A program made the position numbers and the translations under genes. From contig DAOUJW010000015.1 in NCBI GenBank assembly GCA_034422115.1, positions 109,988-173,987 on the forward strand: a DNA stretch of 64,000 bases, in the 5' to 3' direction. The notes under the pieces are model-generated. The model saw nothing but the letters and a program-made list of their open reading frames with translations. It had not been told where the DNA came from and did not search any database. Below, one piece after another: positions 49,632-57,900 of the stretch (within the stretch, counting starts at the first letter, position 1; each line of letters begins with the position of its first letter). This DNA comes from DAOUJW01 sp034422115 (GTDB lineage: Bacteria > Chloroflexota > Dehalococcoidia > Lucifugimonadales > UBA2985).

Positions 49632-51017
49632 CTACTCCCCAACCTCCTGCTCGGCTGTTGCTCTGAGAAAGGCCTCCGGGACTACGGAGACGTGCTGTGC
49701 ATCGGACCCGTTTGACGGCCCGGAAGCGGATTTGACCTCCACGCCGGGGTAGGGCTTCCTGCCGTTCTGCCTCAGGGAGTGGAACAACTTGAGGTAGTCC
49801 CGCAGATAACGGGTTATGAGGAAGTTCTCCCGTGCGTGCTCCCTGCCCTGCCGCCCCATGCGGTCGGCGGCCTCCGGGTGCTCCAGGAGGTAGGCCATCC
49901 GCTCAGCGCACTCCGACGGGCTGCTGACCAGGTACCCCGTCTCTCCGTCCAGTACCTGCAGCGGTATGCCCCCTGCCCTGCCCCCAATGACCGGACGCCC
50001 CTTCCACAGCGCCTCGGTAACCGCAAGGCCAAAGCCCTCTCTGAGGGACTTCTGTATCACCACGTTGGAGCCGGACTGGAAGGCGTTTATCTCCACGTCG
50101 CCTATGCCGTGGACAATGTTGGGCAGGATGTGGACGTCCGGGTCGTCCCCGGCCCGCTCCGCGGTCTGGTTGTAGTATTCCCAGCCCTCCGGATCGTCGT
50201 TCGCTATTGCCACGAGAAAGGCCAGCTGCAACTGAGGCACTTGCCTCTTGACCTCAAGATAGGCCTCCAGCACGCCTATGGGGTCCTTCCACACGTCCAT
50301 CCTGGAAGCCTGGATGACCAGCGGCCGCTCAGGGTCAATGTTGAAGCGGCTCAGCACCTCTTCCACGGTTTCCCGGGTAATGGGCGTGTTCTTGGGGCTG
50401 AGGGGGTCTATGGCCGGAGGCGCCACCCAAATCTCGGAGTTCCTGATGTCCCTGTTGACAAACTGCTCCAGGGTGAAAATTGCGGCGTCGTATGACTCCA
50501 GGTACGGCGTTATGTACTCCAGAGCCTCGGGCTGGGCGTCGGTGGAGTCGATGTGGCAGCGCCATACCCAGCGCGTGTCTCCGTTGCGTAGCCCGTTCTC
50601 CCGGAGGAAGCTAAGGATGCCGGCAGGCTGAGGGTCGTGCACGACCACGAAGTCGTAGTCGCCCTCGAACCGCTCGGCGTTCATCACGTTGTAGTCTCGC
50701 CACGTCTTCCACATCTCCGGCGTCCAGTCCACGTGGGCCCCCTGCAGGCTGTTGTGGAGCTGCTTGCTCACGCTGTAGAACACCCCGTCACCGTGCATCA
50801 CCTGCCACTCGGCCTGCAGCCCGGCGTCGTTCATCAGGGGGACAAGGGAGTAGAGAAGCTCGGCCACGCCGCCTCCGAAGGCCGTAGCGTTGACGTGAAG
50901 GACCTTTGCGCCCTTCAGGGGCTCAGCCAGTCTGCTGATCTCATCGGCGTTCTTCTCACCGATGATGGGCCGGTAGTCGTCCAGCAGCTTGGGAAAGGTC
51001 TCAACCTGGGTCAGCAT
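49632..51017 (-). CDS. treT: GT4 trehalose synthase (TreT-type)
   Basis: The protein is 461 aa. The N-terminal GT-B domain contains KVLHVNATAFGGGVAELLYS near 37, the donor/acceptor loop typical of TreT. FVVVHDPQPAGILSFLRENG near 123 and WRCHIDSTDAQPEALEYITP follow. The C-terminal half has QASRMDVWKDPIGVLEAYLE and the GT4 nucleotide-sugar motif REGFGLAVTEALWKGRPVIG. TreT makes trehalose from NDP-glucose and glucose reversibly. Close relatives can make other glucosides, so the product is likely rather than certain. It would serve osmotic protection or carbon storage. Confidence 0.78.
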   Translation of the reverse strand: MLTQVETFPKLLDDYRPIIGEKNADEISRLAEPLKGAKVLHVNATAFGGGVAELLYSLVPLMNDAGLQAEWQVMHGDGVFYSVSKQLHNSLQGAHVDWTPEMWKTWRDYNVMNAERFEGDYDFVVVHDPQPAGILSFLRENGLRNGDTRWVWRCHIDSTDAQPEALEYITPYLESYDAAIFTLEQFVNRDIRNSEIWVAPPAIDPLSPKNTPITRETVEEVLSRFNIDPERPLVIQASRMDVWKDPIGVLEAYLEVKRQVPQLQLAFLVAIANDDPEGWEYYNQTAERAGDDPDVHILPNIVHGIGDVEINAFQSGSNVVIQKSLREGFGLAVTEALWKGRPVIGGRAGGIPLQVLDGETGYLVSSPSECAERMAYLLEHPEAADRMGRQGREHARENFLITRYLRDYLKLFHSLRQNGRKPYPGVEVKSASGPSNGSDAQHVSVVPEAFLRATAEQEVGE

Positions 51018-51601
51018 CCCAACGCCCCTCTATCTGCGGGCGAGGAGAATAGCCCCCGGATGTCTGTGGGGATGAACAAAGAAACGTGCATTTTGCGGGT
51101 CTTCTGCGGTGTCGTGCGTCACCTCCAAGTCACGCGTAATAGACCCAGCCCCCGCGGAGGTCTGGGCCTACCGATGGTTCAGGGATTCCCCCTCCAGCAG
51201 TCCCAAAGCGTTGGAGAGTATCACTTCATCCAAATGCTAAATCTATCACATACTATTGTCAATAGTAACTGCGCTAAAGGGACGCTATTCCTGACGCGTG
51301 CCGCTTCTGCCTATTGCGCTGGAATGCCAACTCCTTTTCCCTCATTCCTGCGCAGGGAGACCTTTGCAAACCCGTCGCGCCATCTTGGAAGGGGCGCGCC
51401 GACAGTCATTCCTGCGGAAGCAGGAATCTAGAGACTCGGTCTGCAAGTCTGCGATGCCTTTGATGAACCACTTTGGATTCTTCGTCGCTCTGCTCCTCAG
51501 AATGACATTGTCAAGGGGCTTGCACGCAAGTTACGCAAGGGTCTCTCCTTCCGCAGGCAGGAATCCAGCTCCCTCCGCCCCTTTACCAACGCCGTAGTGC
51601 T
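51018..51601. repeat. Intergenic stretch with GTCATTCC-type and TTCTGAG-type repeat fragments
   Basis: The part before about 51280 shows no recognisable element apart from TATTACGCGTGACTTGGAGG-like minus-strand text. From 51405 to 51508 a variant palindromic element runs GTCATTCCTGCGGAAGCAGG ... CTCAGAATGACA with internal AATCTAGAG/GGATTCTTC. 51330-51370 and 51545-51570 carry further CCTGCGCAGG fragments. No gene is visible in the gap. Confidence 0.6.
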
Positions 51602-51673
51602 ATGATTACAGTAGAGGCCCCTCCAGCGCCCGGCGATACCGGCAAGCCGATGAGCCTCATCAAAGCACCATGA
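51602..51673 (+). other. Possible 23-codon upstream reading frame overlapping the rhomboid start
   Basis: ATG at 51602 opens MITVEAPPAPGDTGKPMSLI plus three residues and ends TGA at 51671-51673. The rhomboid ATG (51670) overlaps that stop as ATGA, the arrangement of a translationally coupled leader peptide. No clear ribosome-binding site precedes it, so the assignment is weak. Confidence 0.3.
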
Positions 51674-52476
51674 TCCCTCTGACAGACCCGGACGTACAAC
51701 GCCGCATCAACCCCTACGTTACCCTCGCGCTCCTCGTGCTCAACTCCGTGGTATTCCTGTACGAGGTGCTCCTCCTGGGCGGCTTTCAGACCACCCGGTT
51801 CTTCTACAACTGGGGGCTGATCCCGGCGAACTTCACCCAGGGGCTGAGGGAGTACGGCCAGGTGTGCGACGGCCTGGTGTTCTCAACTCCCCTGGGCGCC
51901 GTGTGCCAGGGGACCATCCTGGACCTGGAGGCCCACAACGAGGTCTGGGTCACGGTGTTCAGCTCCATGTTCATCCACAGCGGCTTCATGCACTTCGCCG
52001 GCAACATGGTCTACCTGTGGGTCTTCGGCGCGAACATCGAGAACGGCCTGGGGCACGTGAAGTACCTGGTCTTCTACCTGGCCTGCGGAGTGGCCGCCGC
52101 GCTCACCCAAATCTACATAGACCCCGACAGCCCGGTGCCCATGATAGGCGCAAGCGGGGCCGTGGCCGGGACCCTGGGCGCATACATCATCATGTACCCC
52201 TACAACCGCATAAGCACCATCGTCATGATGGGCCTGCTCTTCGTGATACGGGTGCCGGCGCTGTTCCTGCTGGGCTTCTGGTTCTTCATCCAGAACGTCC
52301 TTCCCGGCATCGGCTCTCTGGTGACGACTGCGTCCCAGTCCGGCGGCGTGGCCTTCTGGGCCCACATAGGCGGCTTCATTGCCGGGTTCCTGGTGATGTC
52401 GCTGTACCTGGCGGTCACCCGGAGACGAGCCATACCGGACGTCCGACGTATCCCCTGGCGATGGTCCCGGCGGTGA
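51670..52476 (+). CDS. Rhomboid-family intramembrane serine protease
   Basis: The protein is 268 aa with about six to seven membrane segments. GASGAVAGTLGAYIIM near 158 contains the catalytic Ser of GxSG. WAHIGGFIAGFLVMSLYL near 237 contributes the catalytic His (AHxxG). HFAGNMVYLWVFGANIENGL near 110 is the conserved HxxxNxxxLWxFG line. It cleaves membrane-protein substrates within the bilayer. The gene is convergent with the DUF4234 gene and ends 2 nt from its stop, so the two transcripts face each other. Confidence 0.88.
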   Translation: MIPLTDPDVQRRINPYVTLALLVLNSVVFLYEVLLLGGFQTTRFFYNWGLIPANFTQGLREYGQVCDGLVFSTPLGAVCQGTILDLEAHNEVWVTVFSSMFIHSGFMHFAGNMVYLWVFGANIENGLGHVKYLVFYLACGVAAALTQIYIDPDSPVPMIGASGAVAGTLGAYIIMYPYNRISTIVMMGLLFVIRVPALFLLGFWFFIQNVLPGIGSLVTTASQSGGVAFWAHIGGFIAGFLVMSLYLAVTRRRAIPDVRRIPWRWSRR

Positions 52477-52478
52477 TC

Positions 52479-53273
52479 TCAGGCGGCAGGCGGCCCCGGC
52501 GCTAGCTGCGCAATCACAAACAAGAGCAACCCCAGTATTACAATTGCCACCTCCGCCGCCGCAATCGGGGCGTACGAAAGGGTATCGCTCCTCGCGCCGG
52601 TCCAGTGGCGGTTGAGGGGCGCTTGGGCCCAGACTATCACGGTGGTGGAGATCGTAAGGCTGAGAATGGCTGCGAACACCGTCAGTATCGTGGCCGCTCC
52701 CCCGAAGGCCAGCGGAGTAAACCCAAGTACAAAGTTGAGCGCCATCAGCACGAATGCCAGGTCCGGGCTTAGAGACGTCTCCACCTCCGACTTGGCGGCA
52801 AGGTCGCGAATGACGCGGACGTGTTTGTGAATGCGGAAGAGTCCGTACACCGGCACAAGGAGGGAGAGGGCATGCCACACCGGGTAGTGAACGTCCTCCG
52901 TCTCAGACTGGAGCTGCTTCCAGGTGATGTACCCCCAGTAGTAGTAATAGATCCCAAGGGATAGAACGGACAGGACTATGAGCCGTGTGGAGCTTAGCAG
53001 GATGGCGTTGGAGCTCTCCTCCCCCATTATGTAGGGGTAACCGCCTCCCTGCTGCTGAGGGCCGGAGTCCGTGAGCTGGTTTCCGCACTCGGGGCAGAAG
53101 CTGGCGACTTCCGGGTTCCTGGCGCCGCACATGGGACACGCCTTTGTGGGCCCGGGAGAATCGGCGCTCTCCCCTTCCGTGGCCTCTCCGAAGACCCGCC
53201 AGCCGCACTGGTAGCAGAAGTTCGCGCTGCCCTGGTTGGGCGTGTCGCACCTGGCGCACAGCTTCTCAGCCAT
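52479..53273 (-). CDS. Zinc-ribbon membrane protein with DUF4234-like domain
   Basis: The protein is 264 aa. Two zinc ribbons occupy the N-terminus (CARCDTPNQGSANFCYQCG and CPMCGARNPEVASFCPECG). The membrane part starts SVLSLGIYYYYWGYITWKQL near 108, the hallmark YYxxW of DUF4234 proteins, and has four to five hydrophobic segments. Such proteins are common in Gram-positives and Chloroflexota with unknown role. It follows the radC gene on the same strand with a 40-nt gap. Confidence 0.75.
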   Translation of the reverse strand: MAEKLCARCDTPNQGSANFCYQCGWRVFGEATEGESADSPGPTKACPMCGARNPEVASFCPECGNQLTDSGPQQQGGGYPYIMGEESSNAILLSSTRLIVLSVLSLGIYYYYWGYITWKQLQSETEDVHYPVWHALSLLVPVYGLFRIHKHVRVIRDLAAKSEVETSLSPDLAFVLMALNFVLGFTPLAFGGAATILTVFAAILSLTISTTVIVWAQAPLNRHWTGARSDTLSYAPIAAAEVAIVILGLLLFVIAQLAPGPPAA

Positions 53274-53314
53274 CGGCGGCTCCCCGGCGGAGTGTAGTGG
53301 TACCCTTCGTCTCG

Positions 53315-54028
53315 CTAATCAAACGCCAGCTTCCTCTCCTTCAGGCTCACAAACCCCCTCTGGGCCACGATCACGTGGTCCAGAACCTCAATATCCAGCA
53401 GCTTGCCCGCGTCTATAATCTGCCGCGTAATCACCACGTCCTCCTCGCTGGGCGCAGGGTCGCCGGACGGGTGGTTGTGCACCAGGATGACCGCAGGGGC
53501 ATTGGCCCGGACCGCATCCCTGAACATCTCTCCTCCGCGAATCACGGCGGAGTTCACGCTGCCCTTGTACACCTCATGTATGGACTGCACGCGGTTCCTG
53601 CTGTTGAGCAGCAACACCCGAATGTGCTCCTGCTCCAGGAACGCCATCTCACCTTGAAGGAGGTTGGCCACGTCCTGGGGAGAGTGGATCATCGGCCTCT
53701 CCTCTTCCTGGAGGGACAGGGCGCGCCGCCCCAGCTCGAATGCCGCCTTGACCTGGGCCGTCTTGGCGTCGCCGAAGCCGTGGACGCTGCACAGCTCGTC
53801 GTAGCTGGCCCGCGCCAACCCGGACAGCCCGCCGAACTGGGACATCAGCCGGGTGCTTTGGCTCAGCACGCTCTCCGACTGTGTGCCCGTCCTGAGAATG
53901 ATCGCCAGCAGCTCAGCGTTGCTGAGTGATGAAGGGCCATAGTTCCTCAGCCGCTCGCGGGGCCTCTCCTCCTGGGGGAGGTCCCGTATCATCACCCGGT
54001 ATTCCGGCGACTCCCTGCCATCGGTCAT
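53315..54028 (-). CDS. radC: RadC-family JAB/MPN-domain protein
   Basis: The protein is 237 aa. An N-terminal helix-hairpin-helix (FGDAKTAQVKAAFELGRR region near 82) is followed by the JAB1/MPN metal site VILVHNHPSGDPAPSEEDVV near 177-196 (HxH...S...D). The order matches RadC, once named for DNA repair but of disputed function. Members are linked to replication stress and mobile elements. It has a GAxRERLxxYGxSxLSNAELL-like start (RERLRNYGPSSLSNAELLAI), which is diagnostic. Confidence 0.88.
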   Translation of the reverse strand: MTDGRESPEYRVMIRDLPQEERPRERLRNYGPSSLSNAELLAIILRTGTQSESVLSQSTRLMSQFGGLSGLARASYDELCSVHGFGDAKTAQVKAAFELGRRALSLQEEERPMIHSPQDVANLLQGEMAFLEQEHIRVLLLNSRNRVQSIHEVYKGSVNSAVIRGGEMFRDAVRANAPAVILVHNHPSGDPAPSEEDVVITRQIIDAGKLLDIEVLDHVIVAQRGFVSLKERKLAFD

Positions 54029-54079
54029 TTGCGCATACCACGGCCTGAGTGTTGAGAACCCATCGAACTTAGAAGCCCT

Positions 54080-54310
54080 CTAGGCCTCTGCCTTCTGCTC
54101 TTCAAGACAGCTGGAGCAGACGAAATCGTCTCCCTGCTCCAGGGCCACTCCCCGGGCCACGTTTCGAGTGCGTTCGCATACGCTGCAGGTGGCCCGTTCA
54201 AGGGGCACGTTGCCCTCGCTGGGCTCCTGGTCGCGCCCCCGAAAGCCCTGGTAGTCGGGGTCCAGGCGCTTCATCGCCTGGAATCTTTCCCTGTCTTTTC
54301 GACGGCTCAT
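54080..54310 (-). CDS. Small two-CxxC zinc-binding protein
   Basis: The protein is 76 aa. The N-terminus is highly basic (MSRRKDRERFQAMKRLDPDY). The C-terminal half has CSVCERTRNVARGVALEQGD then CSSC, an arrangement for one zinc ion. The basic segment could bind nucleic acid. No family is recognised. It lies between radC and rplL on the same strand and ends close to a Shine-Dalgarno-free gap, so it may be its own transcript. Confidence 0.6.
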   Translation of the reverse strand: MSRRKDRERFQAMKRLDPDYQGFRGRDQEPSEGNVPLERATCSVCERTRNVARGVALEQGDDFVCSSCLEEQKAEA

Positions 54311-54385
54311 AGCTTTGCCACGCGGCGCAGAGGCGCCTGCGCGTCTGTCGAAAATATCTGACGTAGGGTATCAGAGCTTCAACAG

Positions 54386-54775
54386 CTACTGAACCGCTAC
54401 AACGGCTCCGGCGGCCTCCAGCTTCTCCTTGACCTGCTCCGCGTCCTCCTTGGAGATGCCCTCCTTCACGGCCTGGGGAGCGCCCTCCACCAGGTCCTTG
54501 GCCTCCTTCAGGCCCAGGGTGGTCACCTCGCGCACGCCCTTGATGACGTTGATCTTGTTGGGGCCTATCTCCCGGAGGATTACGTCGAACTCCGTCTTCT
54601 CATCGTCATCTGCGGCGGCTGCCTCCGCGGCTCCGCCACCGGCGGCGGGCATAGCGGCCACTGCCACAGGCGCGGCGGCGCTCACCCCAAACTCCTCCTC
54701 CAGCAGCTTCACCAGGTCCGCCAGCTCCAGCACGGACATGCCCTTTACGGCCTCAAGCACCTCTTCCTTTGTCAT
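54386..54775 (-). CDS. rplL: 50S ribosomal protein L7/L12
   Basis: The protein is 129 aa. The N-terminal dimerisation domain (EVLEAVKGMSVLELADLVKL) leads to an Ala/Gly-rich hinge and then the conserved C-terminal domain with EKTEFDVILREIGPNKINVI, KGVREVTTLGLKEAKDLVEG and a final EAAGAVVAVQ. It forms the flexible stalk that recruits EF-Tu and EF-G. It follows rplJ, which it partners in the stalk, in the standard order. Confidence 0.96.
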   Translation of the reverse strand: MTKEEVLEAVKGMSVLELADLVKLLEEEFGVSAAAPVAVAAMPAAGGGAAEAAAADDDEKTEFDVILREIGPNKINVIKGVREVTTLGLKEAKDLVEGAPQAVKEGISKEDAEQVKEKLEAAGAVVAVQ

Positions 54776-54825
54776 CTTTCCTCTCCTTCTCGATTTGACT
54801 TCTCGTCGATTGCGTCCCGCCTCAG

Positions 54826-55566
54826 CTAGGGGGTCTCCTCTGTCTCGGCCTCCCCTTCCGCCTCGGCCGGCGGCTCTGCTTCATCTGCGACTTCCTCGAC
54901 TTCCGCCTCTGCGGTCGGCGCCGACTCCTCTTCCACCGCAGCCTCCGCCTCCACCGGCGCGCTGTCCTCCGCCTCAACCGCCTCCTCCGACGCAGGGGCC
55001 TCCTCCTGTTCCGCCGGCGCGTCTGCGACGGCAGCCCCGGCCTGGGCTTCCCCGCCGCTCTCGGCCGCGCGCTGCAAGACGGTCACAAGGCTACGCAGCG
55101 GAGCGCTCAGCACGGTGACCAGCCCTGTCACCGGAGCCTGCATCTGGCCCAATAGCCTTGACAGAAGCTCCTCCCTCGGGGGCAGCGTCGCCAGGCTCCT
55201 CACCTGGTCTCCGGTGATGACCCTGCTGTCCATCAGCGCTCCGTTTATCACCAGCGGCGACCTTGTGGTGGTGATGTAGGTGTTGAGGCCCCTGGCCACG
55301 GCCACCTCATCCCCATACCCAAAGGCTAGCCCGGTGGGGCCCTGCATCACGTCGCCGATTCCCTCCTTGCCCAACTCCTGGGCGGCCAGGAGAGTCAGGG
55401 TGTTCTTGACTACCTTGTACTCTATCCCCTGCTCTCGCAGCCGACGCCTGAGCTCCGTCATGTCGGAGGCGCTCAGGCCCTGGTAGCCGGTGGTGATGGC
55501 AATGGTGCACCGGCTCAGCTTCTCCTTTATCTCCTCAACCTGCGCTTCTTTTCTGGGAGTTGGCAC
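54826..55566 (-). CDS. rplJ: 50S ribosomal protein L10 with long acidic C-terminal extension
   Basis: The protein is 246 aa. Residues 1-170 are standard L10 (EIKEKLSRCTIAITTGYQGL, RRRLREQGIEYKVVKNTL, VITGDQVRSLATLPPREELL). Residues about 175-246 are an added Ala/Glu/Val-rich acidic tail (AEQEEAPASEEAVEAEDSAP and repeats). The extension is unusual compared with the typical 165-175 aa, but similar tails occur in other Chloroflexota. L10 anchors L7/L12 dimers and represses its own mRNA through the leader upstream. Confidence 0.94.
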   Translation of the reverse strand: MPTPRKEAQVEEIKEKLSRCTIAITTGYQGLSASDMTELRRRLREQGIEYKVVKNTLTLLAAQELGKEGIGDVMQGPTGLAFGYGDEVAVARGLNTYITTTRSPLVINGALMDSRVITGDQVRSLATLPPREELLSRLLGQMQAPVTGLVTVLSAPLRSLVTVLQRAAESGGEAQAGAAVADAPAEQEEAPASEEAVEAEDSAPVEAEAAVEEESAPTAEAEVEEVADEAEPPAEAEGEAETEETP

Positions 55567-55578
55567 TGTGTTTCCTCA

Positions 55579-55618
55579 CAAAAATTTTAGCTCCCCGAGC
55601 CAGAAAGCCGGGGAGCCG
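55579..55618 (-). terminator. Attenuator hairpin before rplJ
   Basis: Minus strand: GGCTCCCCGGC and GCTCGGGGAGC pair around TTTCTG, followed by TAAAATTTTTG. It lies immediately before rplJ and could reduce readthrough from rplKA into rplJL. Confidence 0.65.
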
Positions 55619-55639
55619 TACACACTCATAGTGCGCATT

Positions 55640-55715
55640 GATTCCTTGGGTTTTCTGCCTCGGCGGGCGTTTGGATTAAGGCCTGGGGCCACCCGCTTTC
55701 TACGGCAATGCGGTT
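55640..55715 (-). promoter_or_regulatory. Ribosomal protein L10 leader
   Basis: Minus strand text has the family pattern: GCCGTAGAAAGCGGGTGGCC (near 55705-55686), CTTAATCC, then CGCCCGCCGAGGCAGAAA near 55670-55654. L10 leader RNAs are bound by the L10-L12 complex to control rplJL. The 3' hairpin with a T-run just downstream fits an attenuation mechanism. Confidence 0.75.
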
Positions 55716-55738
55716 CTATTGTAACAGACTATCCTGTG

Positions 55739-56482
55739 CTAGTTCCTCATCGCCAGCATTCGGGGCACGTCCAGCTTTATGCTGGGGCCCATAGTTGTCG
55801 TAAGGTATGCGGTGCGAATGAACTGCCCCTTCACCGCGGACGGCCTCGCCTTGACCACCGTGTCCACCAGAGCGTTGAGGTTCTCCACCAGCTTCTCGCT
55901 CTCGAAGCTCACCTTGCCCAGTGGCACGTGGATAATGGCGGTGCGGTCCAGGCGAAACTCCACCCGGCCCATCTTCGCCTCTTCTATGGCCCTGGCGAAG
56001 TCCTGGGGCTGCACGACGGTGCCGGCCCTTGGGTTCGGCATAAGGCCCCGACGACCGAGGACGCGCCCCAGCCGGCCTATGCGGCCCATCACGTCCGGGG
56101 TGGCTATGGCCACGTCGAACTCCAGCCAGCCCTCCTCTATCCTCTGCACCAGGTCGTCGTCTCCAACGTAGTCCGCGCCGGCCTGCCTGGCCGCAGCCTG
56201 CGCCTCGCCCACGGCGAAGACCAGCACCCTGACCTCCTTGCCAAGGCCATGTGGCAGCAGGGCAACGCCCCTCACCAGCTGGTCCGCGTGGCGCGGGTCC
56301 GAGTTGGTGCGCAGGTGCAGCTCCACCGTCTCATCAAACTTTGCCCTGGAAGTCTGCTTGGCCAGATCAACAGCCTCTCCGGCCGAGTAGAGCCTGTCCT
56401 TCTCAACCGCCTTGGCGGCCTCCGCGTACTGCTTTCCTCGCTTTACCATGTTCTTCGCGTCCTTAGTCTGATATCTGGACAC
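55739..56482 (-). CDS. rplA: 50S ribosomal protein L1
   Basis: The protein is 247 aa, somewhat longer than the usual 225-235. Motifs are FDETVELHLRTNSDPRHADQ, GVALLPHGLGKEVRVLVFAV, LGRRGLMPNPRAGTVVQPQD and IHVPLGKVSFESEKLVENLN. L1 forms the stalk at the tRNA exit site and can repress its own operon. Its start overlaps the end of rplK by 20 nt. That overlap is larger than typical and may mean the true start is a few codons downstream. Confidence 0.95.
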   Translation of the reverse strand: MSRYQTKDAKNMVKRGKQYAEAAKAVEKDRLYSAGEAVDLAKQTSRAKFDETVELHLRTNSDPRHADQLVRGVALLPHGLGKEVRVLVFAVGEAQAAARQAGADYVGDDDLVQRIEEGWLEFDVAIATPDVMGRIGRLGRVLGRRGLMPNPRAGTVVQPQDFARAIEEAKMGRVEFRLDRTAIIHVPLGKVSFESEKLVENLNALVDTVVKARPSAVKGQFIRTAYLTTTMGPSIKLDVPRMLAMRN

Positions 56483-56888
56483 CCATGCTCCGGGCAGTCC
56501 CCTCTATCACCTTGATGGCGGCATCCAAATCGGGGGCGTTGAGGTCAACCAGCTTCACCTGGGCGATTTCACGCACCGAGTCCCTGGAAATGGCGCCGAC
56601 GGGCTGGCGGCTCGCGGCCGCGCTCCCCTTCTCCACGCCTGCCGCCCTTCGTATCATGTCGGAGGCCGGGGGCGTCCTGGTCACGAAGGTAAACGACCTG
56701 TCCTCGTATATGGTGATGTGCACCGGAACAATGGTGCCTTCACGCGTGGAGGTCTGCTCGTTGTACTCCTTCACAAAGGCCATGATGTTCACGCCGTGCT
56801 GGCCAAGGGCCGGCCCAACGGGGGGCGCGGGCGTGGCCTTGCCGGCGGCTATCTGAAGTTTTACGATTGCCCGGACTTTCTTTGCCAA
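56463..56888 (-). CDS. rplK: 50S ribosomal protein L11
   Basis: The protein is 141 aa. VKLQIAAGKATPAPPVGPAL, GQHGVNIMAFVKEYNEQTST, VHITIYEDRSFTFVTRTPPA and EGTARSMGVQISD cover the canonical protein end to end. It builds the GTPase-associated centre with 23S rRNA. It precedes rplA and follows nusG in the standard order, with only a short gap. Confidence 0.96.
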   Translation of the reverse strand: MAKKVRAIVKLQIAAGKATPAPPVGPALGQHGVNIMAFVKEYNEQTSTREGTIVPVHITIYEDRSFTFVTRTPPASDMIRRAAGVEKGSAAASRQPVGAISRDSVREIAQVKLVDLNAPDLDAAIKVIEGTARSMGVQISD

Positions 56889-56896
56889 GGTTCCTC

Positions 56897-57457
56897 CTAG
56901 AGCTTCTCCACCTGCAGGAAGTCCAACTCAACGGGCGTCTCCCTGCCGAAGAAGGAGACCAGGATTCGCACCTTGCCCCTGTCCGCCATTACCTGGTCAA
57001 CAACGCCAATGAAGTCCGTAAAGGGGCCGTCGGTAATGCGCACGCTCTGGCCCAGAGTGAAGCCCACCTTGACCCTGGGGGCCTCGGACTCCATCTGGCT
57101 GAGAATCTTCTCCACCTCGTTCTCCTCCAGGGGCACCGGCTTGGGACGTCGCTCCTGCTCGTCCTCGGCGGAGACGAATCCGGTGACGCCGGGGGTGTTC
57201 CTCACCACGTGCCAACTGTTGTCGTCCATCGTCATGTGGACAAGGATGTAGCCGGGGAACACCTTGCGTCGCACGGACTTCCTCCTCCCCTCACGTATCT
57301 CTATCTCCTCCTCCGTAGGCACGACTACCTGGAAAATCCTGTCCCTCACGTCCATTGTGGTGACGCGCTGCTCCAGGTTCTTCTTCACCCTCTCCTCCTG
57401 TCCGGAGTAGGTGTGGATGATGTACCAGCGCGCTTCCTGTTCTTTAGTAGTGCTCAT
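56897..57457 (-). CDS. nusG: Transcription antitermination/termination factor NusG
   Basis: The protein is 186 aa. The NGN domain (EARWYIIHTYSGQEERVKKN, KVFPGYILVHMTMDDNSWHV, NTPGVTGFVS) is followed by the KOW domain (VGFTLGQSVRITDGPFTDFI and the final VELDFLQVEKL). It links RNA polymerase with Rho or the ribosome. It sits directly between secE and rplK as in most bacteria. Confidence 0.96.
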   Translation of the reverse strand: MSTTKEQEARWYIIHTYSGQEERVKKNLEQRVTTMDVRDRIFQVVVPTEEEIEIREGRRKSVRRKVFPGYILVHMTMDDNSWHVVRNTPGVTGFVSAEDEQERRPKPVPLEENEVEKILSQMESEAPRVKVGFTLGQSVRITDGPFTDFIGVVDQVMADRGKVRILVSFFGRETPVELDFLQVEKL

Positions 57458-57482
57458 GTATATCTCTTTGGTGGATTCTTCC

Positions 57483-57722
57483 TCAGGTCAAGAAAGCAAA
57501 CAGCCGCCCAAAGCCCAGGTCCAGAGCGCCAAGTATAACCCCCACGAATGCGGAGATAATAATCACCAGTATAGTGAGGCGGGTGGTCTGCTCCCTTGTG
57601 GGCCAGACCACCTTCCTCAGCTCTGAAATGGTCTCGCGGAATATCTGGAGACTGGGGCCTCTGCGAGCCCGTTCTGTACCCTGGGGTCGCAGGGTCCTTC
57701 TCAATGGCGATGAGCTAGCCAC
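57483..57722 (-). CDS. secE: Preprotein translocase subunit SecE
   Basis: The protein is 79 aa, a one-membrane-segment SecE. A basic N-terminus (SSPLRRTLRPQGTERARRGP) precedes the conserved amphipathic helix IFRETISELRKVVWPTREQT, then the membrane segment LTILVIIISAFVGVILGALD. It clamps SecY in the translocon. It lies between rpmG and nusG. Confidence 0.93.
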   Translation of the reverse strand: MASSSPLRRTLRPQGTERARRGPSLQIFRETISELRKVVWPTREQTTRLTILVIIISAFVGVILGALDLGFGRLFAFLT

Positions 57723-57728
57723 GCCTCT

Positions 57729-57899
57729 CTACCTTACCTCTCTGTGCGCCCTGTGAGAACGGCAACGCGGGCAGTACTTGGAAAGCTCCAGTCGCTGCGG
57801 GTCACTGCGCTGGTTCTTGACCGTGGTGTAGTTGCGCTCACGGCAGTCGGCGCAGGCCAGGGTTATGATCGGCCGTACCTCTCCCCTTTTCCTCGCCAT
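57729..57899 (-). CDS. rpmG: 50S ribosomal protein L33
   Basis: The protein is 56 aa from ATG 57899, just after the tuf stop. MARKRGEVRPIITLACADCR, then NYTTVKNQRSDPQRLELSKY and a CPRCRSHRAHREV end, is the zinc form with two CxxC pairs (CADC and CPRC). A longer open frame upstream is not needed because this start matches the family's length. Confidence 0.94.
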   Translation of the reverse strand: MARKRGEVRPIITLACADCRERNYTTVKNQRSDPQRLELSKYCPRCRSHRAHREVR

Positions 57900-57900
57900 T

